Source: JAOUEA01 sp963821925 (GTDB lineage Bacteria > Actinomycetota > UBA4738 > HRBIN12). Taken from it: a stretch of DNA of 64,000 nt. The stretch is taken from assembly GCA_963821925.1 (NCBI GenBank), contig CAWGFO010000002.1, forward strand, positions 248,001 to 312,000. The letters are read 5' to 3'. The notes beneath the pieces are model-generated. The model saw only the letters and a program-made list of their open reading frames with translations, was not told the DNA's origin and made no database searches. The position numbers and the translations under genes are program-made. This document shows, one piece after another, positions 22,546 to 30,763 of this stretch. Every line of letters starts with the position of its first letter. Within the stretch, counting starts at the first letter, position 1.

Positions 22546-23993
22546 TCGACACGCCGGTCCTCACCTGGCAGCCGGTCTTCCCCGAGTTGATCCTCGCGGG
22601 CTTCGCGATCGTGGGCCTCCTCTACGAAGCGATCGCTCGGCGCTCGGACCGCGGGGTGCACCTGACGATCGCCCTGGCCGGGATCGCGGCCGCGGCGGGC
22701 GCGAGCCTGCTGCTGTGGTCGTGGACCGGCGAGCCCACCGTGATGGGCGGGATGATCGCGGCCGACAAGTTCTCCGTCCTGACGCGCGTGGTGCTGCTGG
22801 CGGTGGCCGCGATCGGCGTGCTCTACGGCGCGCACTACTTCTCGCGCTCGGGCGACGAGTGGCGTGGGGAGTTCTTCCCGTTGGTGCTGTTCGCCACGAT
22901 GGGGATGACGATGATCACGGCCTCGGCCGACCTGATCATGGTGTTCCTCTCGCTCGAGATCCTCTCGCTCTCCCTGTACGTGCTCACCGGCATCACGGGC
23001 CGCCGGAACTCGAACGAGGCGGCGATGAAGTACTTCCTGCTGGGTGCGGCGTCCTCGGCCTTCTTCCTCTACGGCGTTGCGATGGCGTACGGCGCAACGG
23101 ACACCACGAGCATCACCGCGATCGCGAACGGCCTGGCCGGGCGGATCGGGAGCCAGCCGCTCGCGCTGCTCGCGTTCGCCTTCCTCGCGGTCGGATTCAT
23201 GTTCAAGGTGTCGGCGGCGCCGTTCCACATGTGGACGCCGGACGTGTACCAGGGCTCGCCGACGCCGGTCACGGCGTACATGTCCGCGGCCACGAAGGTC
23301 GCCGCCTTCGCGGCGCTGATCCGGGTGCTGATGGTGGCCTTCCAGCCGCTGACCTGGGACTGGACGCCGGTCGTGATCGCGCTCGCGGCGATCTCGGTGG
23401 TGCTGGGCAGCGTGCTGGCGATCGCGCAGACCGACATCAAGCGGATGCTCGCGTACTCGAGCATCGCCCAGGCCGGCTTCATCCTGATGGGCCTCACGAA
23501 CGCGACGAGCACCGGCATCCGGGCCGCGCTCTTCTACCTCGTGGCCTACGCCACGATGACCGTGGGCGCGTTCGGCATCGTGATGCTGGTGAGTGCGAAG
23601 GGTGAGGAGCAGACCTCGCTCTCGTCGTACGCGGGGCTCTACAAGCGGAGCCCGTTCCTGGCGGTCCTCATGACGATCTTCCTGCTCTCGCTCGCGGGGA
23701 TCCCGCCGACGGCCGGGTTCATCGCCAAGGCGAGCGTCTTCTCGGCGGCGGTCCAGGCCGGTCACTGGGAGCTGACGCTGCTCGGGGTCCTGATGAGCGT
23801 CGTGGCGGCGTTCTTCTACCTCCGCGTGATCGTGCTGATGTACATGCAGGACCCACAGGGCGAGCAGGACGAGGACGATGCGGTCCTCCCGCGGGTGGCG
23901 ATCGCGATCCCCGCGATCCTCACGATCGCCCTCGGGGTCTTCCCCGGGCTGATCGCCGGGCTGATCGAACAGGCGTCGGTGCTGAGATGGTGA
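22542..23993 (+). CDS. nuoN: NADH-quinone oxidoreductase subunit N
   Basis: 483 aa, the third antiporter-like subunit. LIMVFLSLEILSLSLYVLTG carries the conserved Glu, and FHMWTPDVYQGSPTPVTAYM the broken helix. It ends the first nuo operon, 4 nt before the polyprenyl synthase ATG, so that gene is probably the operon's last. Confidence 0.95.
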   Translation: MIDTPVLTWQPVFPELILAGFAIVGLLYEAIARRSDRGVHLTIALAGIAAAAGASLLLWSWTGEPTVMGGMIAADKFSVLTRVVLLAVAAIGVLYGAHYFSRSGDEWRGEFFPLVLFATMGMTMITASADLIMVFLSLEILSLSLYVLTGITGRRNSNEAAMKYFLLGAASSAFFLYGVAMAYGATDTTSITAIANGLAGRIGSQPLALLAFAFLAVGFMFKVSAAPFHMWTPDVYQGSPTPVTAYMSAATKVAAFAALIRVLMVAFQPLTWDWTPVVIALAAISVVLGSVLAIAQTDIKRMLAYSSIAQAGFILMGLTNATSTGIRAALFYLVAYATMTVGAFGIVMLVSAKGEEQTSLSSYAGLYKRSPFLAVLMTIFLLSLAGIPPTAGFIAKASVFSAAVQAGHWELTLLGVLMSVVAAFFYLRVIVLMYMQDPQGEQDEDDAVLPRVAIAIPAILTIALGVFPGLIAGLIEQASVLRW

Positions 23994-23997
23994 TCGC

Positions 23998-25011
23998 ATG
24001 AGCCGACGTGTGCTGCCGGGCCTGGAGGCCCCCGACGAGGCCCTCGAGGCCGAGATCCGCACGCGACTCGACCAGGTCGAGGACGCCCTGGAGAAGTCCG
24101 TGCGCGTCGAATCGTCCGGGATGCTGTCCGAGACGTCGTCGTACCTGATCGCCGCCGGCGGCAAGCGGTTCCGGGCGATGCTCGTGCTGCTGGCCGGCTA
24201 CTTCGGCGATCCGTCCGACCCTCGGCTGATCCCCGGGTCGGTCTCGATCGAGCTGGTGCACCTGGCCACGCTCTACCACGACGACGTGATCGACGAGGCC
24301 GACGCGCGCCGCGGCGCACCCAGCGCGAACGTCAGGTGGGACAACACGGTCGCGATCCTCAGCGGGGACTACCTGTTCGCGCGGGCGTCCGAGATCTCCA
24401 CCGACCTCGGGGTCGAGGTCTGCCGGCTGCTCGCCCGCACGATCGCGATCCTGTGCGACGGGCAGATCCGCGAGGTGGACAGCTCGGCATCGGTCGAGCA
24501 GCCGATCGAGAACTACCTCGCGATCATCCGGCGGAAGACCGCTTCGTTGATCGGCACCTCGTGCCGGCTGGGAGCCCTGCTCTCGGACGCCGAGGCCGAG
24601 CACGTGGACATCCTGGAGCAGTTCGGCGACGCCCTCGGCATGGCCTATCAGCTGTCCGACGACATCATGGACATCACGTCCACCCAGATGGAGCTCGGCA
24701 AGGAGCCCGGCCAGGACCTCAGGGAGGGCGTGTACACGCTGGCGGTCCTCGACGCACTCGCCGAGGACGAGCACCGCGAGGAGCTCGCGAGGATCCTCGG
24801 CCACGGGGCGCCCGACGGGGAGATGCTGGACCGCGCGCTCGAGATCATCCGCACGGGGGGCTCCGTCGACCGTGCGCGGCAGGCGGTCACGGCCGAGGTC
24901 GAGCGTGCGACGGGGCTCGCGCGCCGCCTCCCGGAGGGCCCCGCGCAGCACGCGTTGATCCAGCTCGCGAAGTTCCTGGCGGCCCGGTGCGGCGCGGAGC
25001 AAGGGGCGTGA
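23998..25011 (+). CDS. Trans-polyprenyl diphosphate synthase (menaquinone side chain type)
   Basis: 337 aa, class I prenyltransferase fold. First Asp-rich motif YHDDVIDEADARRG, second QLSDDIMDITST, GGKRFRAML for diphosphate binding. Closer to long-chain (hepta/octa/nonaprenyl) synthases than the shorter paralogue at 6779, with no residue insertion in the first motif. Immediately downstream of nuoN (4 nt), the same position as a polyprenyl synthase gene beside actinobacterial nuo operons. Inferred to build the menaquinone tail used by complex I. Confidence 0.88.
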   Translation: MSRRVLPGLEAPDEALEAEIRTRLDQVEDALEKSVRVESSGMLSETSSYLIAAGGKRFRAMLVLLAGYFGDPSDPRLIPGSVSIELVHLATLYHDDVIDEADARRGAPSANVRWDNTVAILSGDYLFARASEISTDLGVEVCRLLARTIAILCDGQIREVDSSASVEQPIENYLAIIRRKTASLIGTSCRLGALLSDAEAEHVDILEQFGDALGMAYQLSDDIMDITSTQMELGKEPGQDLREGVYTLAVLDALAEDEHREELARILGHGAPDGEMLDRALEIIRTGGSVDRARQAVTAEVERATGLARRLPEGPAQHALIQLAKFLAARCGAEQGA

Positions 25012-25020
25012 GCGCACTGC

Positions 25021-25026
25021 TAGAAT
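25021..25026 (+). promoter_or_regulatory. Possible -10 element (TAGAAT) of the second nuo operon
   Basis: TAGAAT fits the TANNNT -10 pattern. The predicted start near 25033 would leave a leader of only about 22 nt before nuoA2. No clear -35 is visible. Confidence 0.4.
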
Positions 25027-25034
25027 CCGGGCGC

Positions 25035-25052
25035 TCGAGAAACCTTTCACAA
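25035..25052. promoter_or_regulatory. Rex-like operator at the second nuo operon (imperfect)
   Basis: TCGAGAAACCTTTCACAA aligns with TTGTGAA-N4-TTCACAA at 12 of 14 half-site positions, with an intact right half. It overlaps the predicted transcription start and ends 2 nt before the nuoA2 GTG. The same half-site occurs in the operators at 8151 and 8195, which suggests joint control of both nuo operons. Confidence 0.5.
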
Positions 25053-25054
25053 AC

Positions 25055-25420
25055 GTGACCAGCTATTACGAGTCCTACGGCGTAGTCCTTGCGGTCCTGT
25101 TGGCCGGCGTGCTGCTCGTGGCCGTCGCCTTCACCACCGCGAGGCTCATGGCACCCCGGCATCCGTCGTACAGCAAGATGACGACGTACGAGTGTGGCAT
25201 CGACCCGGTGGGCCAGGGCTGGTCGCAGAGCCAGATCCGGTACTACGTGTTCGGCTTCCTGTTCGTGATCTTCGACGTCGAGTCGGTCTTCCTCTTCCCC
25301 TGGGCGCGGGTCTTCGAGAGCCTCGGCTACACGGCGGTGGTCGAGATGGCGATCTTCATCGGCATCCTGGCCACGGGCCTCCTCTACGCCTGGAAGAAGG
25401 GGGTCCTCAGGTGGGCCTGA
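25055..25420 (+). CDS. nuoA2: NADH-quinone oxidoreductase subunit A, second copy
   Basis: 121 aa, three helices. TYECGIDPVGQGWSQSQIRY loop and FDVESVFLFPWARVF helix. Shorter than nuoA, without the acidic tail. GTG start at 25055 has no clear ribosome-binding site; the operator-like palindrome occupies that place, so translation may be near-leaderless. Overlaps nuoB2 by 10 nt. Confidence 0.92.
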   Translation: MTSYYESYGVVLAVLLAGVLLVAVAFTTARLMAPRHPSYSKMTTYECGIDPVGQGWSQSQIRYYVFGFLFVIFDVESVFLFPWARVFESLGYTAVVEMAIFIGILATGLLYAWKKGVLRWA

Positions 25421-25923
25421 TCACCGAGAAGACACCCCTGCCGAAGATCCAGCCCGTCAAGTTCATCCTCAACTGGGGACGACGGTACTCCCTGTGGGTC
25501 ATGAACTTCGGCCTCGCGTGCTGCGCGATCGAGTTCATCGCTGCCTCCACGGCCAAGAACGACTTCATCAGGCTCGGTGTGATCCCGTTCGCACACGGCC
25601 CGCGGCAGGCCGACCTCCTCGTGGTGGCCGGCACGCTCACCGACAAGATGGCGCCGGCGCTCAAGCGCGTCTACGACCAGATGCCGGAGCCGAAGTACGT
25701 GATCTCGTTCGGTTCGTGCTCGAACTGCGGTGGCCCGTACTGGGACTCGTACTCGGTGACCAAGGGCGTCGATCAGATCGTCCCGATCGACGTCTACGTG
25801 CCCGGCTGCCCGCCGCGCCCCGAGGCGCTGCTGCACGGGATCGTCAAGCTGCAGGAGAAGATCAAGCACGAGGACATCCAGGAGAAGTTCAGTGGCAAGC
25901 ACTCCACTCCCGCTCTCTCCTGA
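25411..25923 (+). CDS. nuoB2: NADH-quinone oxidoreductase subunit B, second copy
   Basis: 170 aa. All N2 ligands are kept: GLACCAIEFI, FGSCSNCGGP (with one extra Cys compared with nuoB) and YVPGCPPRPE. The C-terminus KHEDIQEKFSGKHSTPALS extends over the start of nuoC2 (32-nt overlap). GTG at 25411. Confidence 0.93.
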   Translation: MGLITEKTPLPKIQPVKFILNWGRRYSLWVMNFGLACCAIEFIAASTAKNDFIRLGVIPFAHGPRQADLLVVAGTLTDKMAPALKRVYDQMPEPKYVISFGSCSNCGGPYWDSYSVTKGVDQIVPIDVYVPGCPPRPEALLHGIVKLQEKIKHEDIQEKFSGKHSTPALS

Positions 25924-26419
25924 GGATGTCGGATCGCGGCTCCGGGCGCGGTTCGGCGACGACGTGACCGACGCGGTCGAGCAGCACGGTCATCCGGTCG
26001 TCACCGTCACGCCGGGCCGTTACCGCGAGGTCATGCGGTTCCTGCGCGACGAGCCCGAGTTCGACTGCGACTACTGCGACTTCACGACCGGGGTCGACTG
26101 GGGACCCGAGGGCGGCTTCGAGGTCGTCACGCACGTCTTCTCGAACGTCCACCACCACAACGTGCGGGTCAAGGTGCGGCTCCCGCACGACGAGCCCGTG
26201 ATCGACACGATCAGCGACCTGTACCCGACGTGCGACTGGCACGAGCGCGAGACCCTCGAGATGTTCGGGATCCGCTTCGAGGGTCACCCGCTCCCCGTCA
26301 AGCTCTTGCTCGCCGAGCCGTTCGAGGGACACCCGCTCCGGAAGGACTTCCCGCTGATGACCCGCGAGGCCAAGCCGTGGCCCGGCGCGGTCGAGGGCGA
26401 GGAGGACGAGGACGAGTGA
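25892..26419 (+). CDS. nuoC2: NADH-quinone oxidoreductase subunit C, second copy
   Basis: 175 aa, 30-kDa family. Signature CDWHERETLEMFGIRFEGHP and EPFEGHPLRKDFPL. It ends in an acidic tail (EGEEDEDE). It is followed directly by nuoH2 (GTGA overlap), where nuoD, E, F and G would be expected. GTG at 25892 keeps the full N-terminal domain. Confidence 0.9.
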   Translation: MASTPLPLSPEDVGSRLRARFGDDVTDAVEQHGHPVVTVTPGRYREVMRFLRDEPEFDCDYCDFTTGVDWGPEGGFEVVTHVFSNVHHHNVRVKVRLPHDEPVIDTISDLYPTCDWHERETLEMFGIRFEGHPLPVKLLLAEPFEGHPLRKDFPLMTREAKPWPGAVEGEEDEDE

Positions 26420-27423
26420 TCGCCCAGGCCGCCACCTCGATCTTCGAGTCGTGGACCAGCAACGTCTGGCTGGTCCTGCTGATGAAGACCGTGGTCGTGC
26501 TGCTCTTCTTCCTGGTCGTGCCGCTCGCGATCGGGTACATCGAGCACAAGGTCCTGGCGCACATGCAGGCCCGCCTCGGCCCGATGGAGGCCGGCGCGTT
26601 CCACGGATGGGCTCAGCTGGTGGCCGACGGTGTGAAGTTCATCCAGAAGGAAGACATCGTGCCGACCGCTGCCGACCGGAGCGTCTTCTCGCTCGCGCCG
26701 GCCGTCGCGATGATCCCGTACATCGCGATCTTGGTGGTGCTGCCGTTCGGTCCGACGCTGTGGGCCCTGAACCTCGACGTCGGCATCTTCTTCGTGATGG
26801 CGATGTCGAGCGTCTCGGTGATCGGCGTGCTGATGGCCGGGTGGGCGTCGGCGAACAAGTTCGCGCTGATCGGGGCCCTCCGTGCGGCCGCCCAGCTGAT
26901 CGCCTACGAGCTGCCGCTCGTGCTCGCCGCCGCCGCGGTCGTGATGCAGGCCGGCACGCTCTCGCTGGTCGGCATCGTCGAGGCCCAGCAGGATCTGTGG
27001 TTCGTGATCCCACAGTTCATCGGGTTCTTCATCTTCATGACGGCGGCGCTCGCCGAGCTCACGCGGCCGCCGTTCGACATGCCGATCGCCGACTCCGAGA
27101 TCATCTTCGGCGCCTACACCGAGTACACGGGACTGAAGTTCGCGTTCTTCCTGCTCGCGGAGTACGGCGGCATCGTGGCGCTCACGGGCATCGCTGCCGT
27201 GCTGTACCTGGGTGGCTACAACCCGCTGCCCGGCGTGCCGCTGCCCGACTGGATGTGGATGTTCGGCAAGATCGTCGCGCTATCGTTCGTCGTCATCTGG
27301 CTGCGGGCCACGTACCCGCGCCTGCGTGAGGACCAGCTGCAGCGCTTCTCGTGGCTGGCGCTGATCCCACTGGCGCTGGCGCAGATCCTGATCGTGGCCG
27401 TCGTCAAGGTGGCCGTGAAGTAG
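26416..27423 (+). CDS. nuoH2: NADH-quinone oxidoreductase subunit H, second copy
   Basis: 335 aa, eight helices. YIEHKVLAHMQARLGPME and AALAELTRPPFDMPIADSEI. Starts GTG 26416 overlapping the nuoC2 stop. The quinone-tunnel residues of the family appear kept, so it is not obviously a degenerate copy. Confidence 0.93.
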   Translation: MIAQAATSIFESWTSNVWLVLLMKTVVVLLFFLVVPLAIGYIEHKVLAHMQARLGPMEAGAFHGWAQLVADGVKFIQKEDIVPTAADRSVFSLAPAVAMIPYIAILVVLPFGPTLWALNLDVGIFFVMAMSSVSVIGVLMAGWASANKFALIGALRAAAQLIAYELPLVLAAAAVVMQAGTLSLVGIVEAQQDLWFVIPQFIGFFIFMTAALAELTRPPFDMPIADSEIIFGAYTEYTGLKFAFFLLAEYGGIVALTGIAAVLYLGGYNPLPGVPLPDWMWMFGKIVALSFVVIWLRATYPRLREDQLQRFSWLALIPLALAQILIVAVVKVAVK

Positions 27424-27450
27424 CGGAACCGGAAGGAGAGAGGGGGCGAA

Positions 27451-27963
27451 GTGGCAGACACGGAGCAGCGCGACCAACCGGAGTCCGGCGTGGGGCAGGG
27501 CCTGATCAAGGGCCTGAGCGTCACCCTGAAGACGATGCTGAAGCCGGCCGTCACCGTGCAGTACCCGCACGTGAAGCCCGACCTGCCCCCGCGCACCCGG
27601 GGCGTGATCGCCCTGAAGCAGGAGAACTGCACCGTCTGCTACAAGTGCGCGCGCGAGTGCCCCGACTGGTGTATCTACATCGACGCTCACAAGGAGGCGC
27701 ACGACCCGGCGGGCGGCGGCCGCGCGCGTTCGGCGAAGATCCTCGACCGGTTCGCGATCGACTACGCGCTCTGCATGTACTGCGGGATCTGCGTCGAGGT
27801 GTGCCCGTTCGACGCCCTGTTCTGGAGCCCCGAGTTCGAGTACGCCGAGTACGACATGGACGAGCTCCTGCACGAGAAGGAGCGCCTCGAGGACTGGACG
27901 TACACGGTGCTCCCGCCGCCCGCGCTCGAAGAGGGCGCCGAGCCCCTGGGGGAGGCCGGCTAG
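27451..27963 (+). CDS. nuoI2: NADH-quinone oxidoreductase subunit I, second copy
   Basis: 170 aa. Two 4Fe-4S motifs: CTVCYKCARECP and CMYCGICVEVCP. A 27-nt gap after nuoH2 with a strong GGAAGGAGAG ribosome-binding site at about 27431-27440. Acidic C-terminus of about 20 residues. Overlaps the nuoJ2 start by one base. Confidence 0.92.
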   Translation: MADTEQRDQPESGVGQGLIKGLSVTLKTMLKPAVTVQYPHVKPDLPPRTRGVIALKQENCTVCYKCARECPDWCIYIDAHKEAHDPAGGGRARSAKILDRFAIDYALCMYCGICVEVCPFDALFWSPEFEYAEYDMDELLHEKERLEDWTYTVLPPPALEEGAEPLGEAG

Positions 27964-28463
27964 TGTCGGGGCAGGAATACGCCTTCACGGTGCTCGCGGT
28001 CGTCGGCTCGATCGCCGCGATCGCGGTGGTCACCGCTCGCAACGTCGTGCATGCCGCCCTGTACCTCGTGGTGACCCTGGGGTGCGTCGGCGGTGTGTAC
28101 CTGCTGCTCGGGGCGGAGTTCCTGGGCTGGGTGCAGATCCTGATCTACGTCGGGGCGATCGTGATCCTGTTCCTGTTCGGGCTCATGCTGACGAAGGCGC
28201 CGATCGGTCGCGACGATCTCGACAACCAGCTGCGGTGGCTCGCGATCCCCGTGGCGGCGCTCGTCTTCGCCGGGCTCGTGTTCCTGATCCAGGACGCCTT
28301 CCCCGTCAAGGAAGCCGTGGCGACGGAGAGCTTCCAGGCCTCGACCGGCGTGATCGGCGAGTCCCTCTTCCGTCACTACGTGCTGCCGTTCGAGGCGGTC
28401 TCGTTCCTGCTGCTCGCGGCCCTGATCGGCGCGATCGTGCTCGCCAGGAAGGATGACGCCTGA
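27963..28463 (+). CDS. nuoJ2: NADH-quinone oxidoreductase subunit J, second copy
   Basis: 166 aa, five helices. TARNVVHAALYLVVTLGCVG and ILIYVGAIVILFLFGLML. GTG at 27963 overlaps the nuoI2 stop (TAGTG); the stop overlaps the nuoK2 ATG (TGATG). Confidence 0.9.
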   Translation: MSGQEYAFTVLAVVGSIAAIAVVTARNVVHAALYLVVTLGCVGGVYLLLGAEFLGWVQILIYVGAIVILFLFGLMLTKAPIGRDDLDNQLRWLAIPVAALVFAGLVFLIQDAFPVKEAVATESFQASTGVIGESLFRHYVLPFEAVSFLLLAALIGAIVLARKDDA

Positions 28464-28765
28464 TGGTCCGGCTCCCGTTCGTGCTGTTCTTCTCGGCCCT
28501 GCTCTTCTCGGCGGGCGTCTACGGGGTGCTCGCCCGCAGGAACGCGGTCATGGTCCTGATGGCGATCGAGCTGATGCTGAACGCCGTGAACGTGAACCTG
28601 ATCGGGTTCTCCGCGCAGCTGAAGGACGTGAACGGCCAGATCTTCGCCCTCTTCGTGATCGCCGTGGCCGCCGCCGAGGTCGGGATCGGCCTCGCGATCG
28701 TGATCCTGCTCTTCCGCAACCGTGCGTCCATCAACGTCGACGAGGTGAACCTCCTCAAGTGGTAG
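28463..28765 (+). CDS. nuoK2: NADH-quinone oxidoreductase subunit K, second copy
   Basis: 100 aa, three helices. VLMAIELMLNAVNVNLIGF carries the conserved Glu. This intact copy shows what the frame-broken nuoK at 18734 should look like: AAAEVGIGLAIVILLFRNR matches the repaired end there. Confidence 0.93.
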   Translation: MVRLPFVLFFSALLFSAGVYGVLARRNAVMVLMAIELMLNAVNVNLIGFSAQLKDVNGQIFALFVIAVAAAEVGIGLAIVILLFRNRASINVDEVNLLKW

Positions 28766-30744
28766 CCGAGACCGAAGCCGCCGTGACGGGCGCCGTCAAC
28801 GTGTTCGTGCGGTACGCGTGGGTGATCCCGCTGCTGCCGCTCGTCTCGGCGTTCTTCATCCTGTTCTTCGGCAAGCGCACGCCGGGCAAGGGTTCGGGCT
28901 TCGGGATCGTGACGATCGGCGCGGCGATGATCATGTCGCTCGGCGTGCTGTGGCACTTCGTGCAGGGGAACGCCCCGTATGCGCCGGCGGGCATCGACTG
29001 GTTCACGATCGGCCCGCTCCACCTCGAGCTCGGCATCTACGTCGACGGGCTCACGGCGGCGATGCTGGTCGTGGTCACCACGATCTCGCTGATGGTGCAC
29101 ATCTACTCGCTCGGCTACATGCACGGCGACACGCGATACACGTGGTTCTACTTCGTCCTCTCGATGTTCACCGCGGCGATGCTCACGGTGGTGATCTCGA
29201 ACAACCTGATCGAGCTGCTCGTCGGGTGGGAGGTCATGGGCGTCTGCTCGTACCTGCTGATCGGCCACTGGTACGAGGAGAAGCAGAACTCGAACGCCGC
29301 GATCAAGGCGTTCATCACGACCCGGATCGGCGACATCCCGTTCATGTTCGGGATCATCATGCTGATCGCGGCGACCGGGTTCACGACCACGAACATCGTG
29401 GGTGTGTCCGAGGCGATCAAGGAGCCCGCGATCTCGGCGCTCTTCGTCTCGATGGCCGCGATCCTGCTGTTCGGGGGCACGATCGGGAAGTCCGCCCAGT
29501 TCCCGTTGCACGTGTGGCTCCCCGACGCGATGGCGGGCCCCACGCCCGTCTCGGCGCTGATCCATGCGGCCACGATGGTGGCGGCCGGCGTCTACCTGGT
29601 TGGGCGCCTGTTCGAGGTCTTCGTGAACGCGGAGCCGTGGGTGCTCACGACCGTCAGCATCATCGCGGCGATCACGACGCTCGGCGCGGCGCTGCTCGCG
29701 ATCGTGCAGGACGACATCAAGCGGGTCCTCGCGTACTCCACGTTGTCGCAGCTCTCGTACATGGTGGCCGGTCTCTCGATGGGCGAGGCGGGCATGACCG
29801 CGGGCTTCTTCCACCTGTTCACGCACGCGTTCTTCAAAGCGCTGTTGTTCCTCGGCGCCGGCGCCGTGATCCACGCCGTGCACTCGAACAACATGAGCGA
29901 GATGGGGGGCTTGCGGAAACACATGCCGATCACGTTCTGGACGATGCTCTTCGGCTCGCTCGCCCTGGCCGGCATCTTCCCGCTCGCGGGGTTCTGGTCG
30001 AAGGACGAGCTCCTGGTCGTGGCCCAGGAGACGGGCCACATGTGGTTGTTCGGGGTGTTCATCGTGACGGCGGGCATCACCGCCTTCTACACCGCGCGTA
30101 TGGTGCTGATGACCTTCTTCGGCGAGTACCGCGGGCACGGTCAGCCGCACGAGGCGCCGCCCACGATGACGGGCCCGCTCGTCTTCCTCGCGTTCTGCAC
30201 GATGGGCGTGGGACTCCTCGGGTCGCCCCAGCTCGGATCGGTCTTCGGCGACTGGGTCTTCTTCGAGCATCCGCACGAGGGGACGTTCGTGGCCTGGATC
30301 GCCTTGCTCGGCACCGTCGTCGCGGTCGGGGGGCTGCTCCTCGGCTACGCGCTCTACAAGCGCTGGAGGGAACGCGACCCGATGGAGTCGGCGCTCGGGC
30401 CGATGTGGAACGTGCTCCAGAACCGGTACTACATCGACGCGTTCTACATGCGGGCGATCATCTACCCGACGCGCGACACGCTCTCGGCGGCCGTTTATTG
30501 GACGAACCAGCACGTGCTCGACGCGATCGTGAATGGCGCGGCCGCGCTCGCGAGGGCGGCGTCGCGGGTGATCATGTGGATCGACAGGAACATCATCGAC
30601 GGGTTCGTGAACGGGCTCGGCGAGACCGCGGGCAGCTCCGGCGGCCTGCTGAAGCACCTCCAATCAGGGAACGTCCAGTGGTACGCGGCCGGCCTGTTCG
30701 TCGGCGTGATCGCGCTGGCGATCGTCTTCATCCGCATCGCGTGA
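28759..30744 (+). CDS. nuoL2: NADH-quinone oxidoreductase subunit L, second copy
   Basis: 661 aa. GWEVMGVCSYLLIGHWYEEK and HVWLPDAMAGPTPVSALIHA; long C-terminal lateral helix with an Arg/Asp-rich segment around residues 535-555. GTG 28759 overlaps the nuoK2 end by 7 nt. GTG 28783 or 28801 are alternatives, since the first 14 residues are not part of a helix. Confidence 0.93.
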   Translation: MVAETEAAVTGAVNVFVRYAWVIPLLPLVSAFFILFFGKRTPGKGSGFGIVTIGAAMIMSLGVLWHFVQGNAPYAPAGIDWFTIGPLHLELGIYVDGLTAAMLVVVTTISLMVHIYSLGYMHGDTRYTWFYFVLSMFTAAMLTVVISNNLIELLVGWEVMGVCSYLLIGHWYEEKQNSNAAIKAFITTRIGDIPFMFGIIMLIAATGFTTTNIVGVSEAIKEPAISALFVSMAAILLFGGTIGKSAQFPLHVWLPDAMAGPTPVSALIHAATMVAAGVYLVGRLFEVFVNAEPWVLTTVSIIAAITTLGAALLAIVQDDIKRVLAYSTLSQLSYMVAGLSMGEAGMTAGFFHLFTHAFFKALLFLGAGAVIHAVHSNNMSEMGGLRKHMPITFWTMLFGSLALAGIFPLAGFWSKDELLVVAQETGHMWLFGVFIVTAGITAFYTARMVLMTFFGEYRGHGQPHEAPPTMTGPLVFLAFCTMGVGLLGSPQLGSVFGDWVFFEHPHEGTFVAWIALLGTVVAVGGLLLGYALYKRWRERDPMESALGPMWNVLQNRYYIDAFYMRAIIYPTRDTLSAAVYWTNQHVLDAIVNGAAALARAASRVIMWIDRNIIDGFVNGLGETAGSSGGLLKHLQSGNVQWYAAGLFVGVIALAIVFIRIA

Positions 30745-30763
30745 TCAGAGGAGTGAGAACTCG

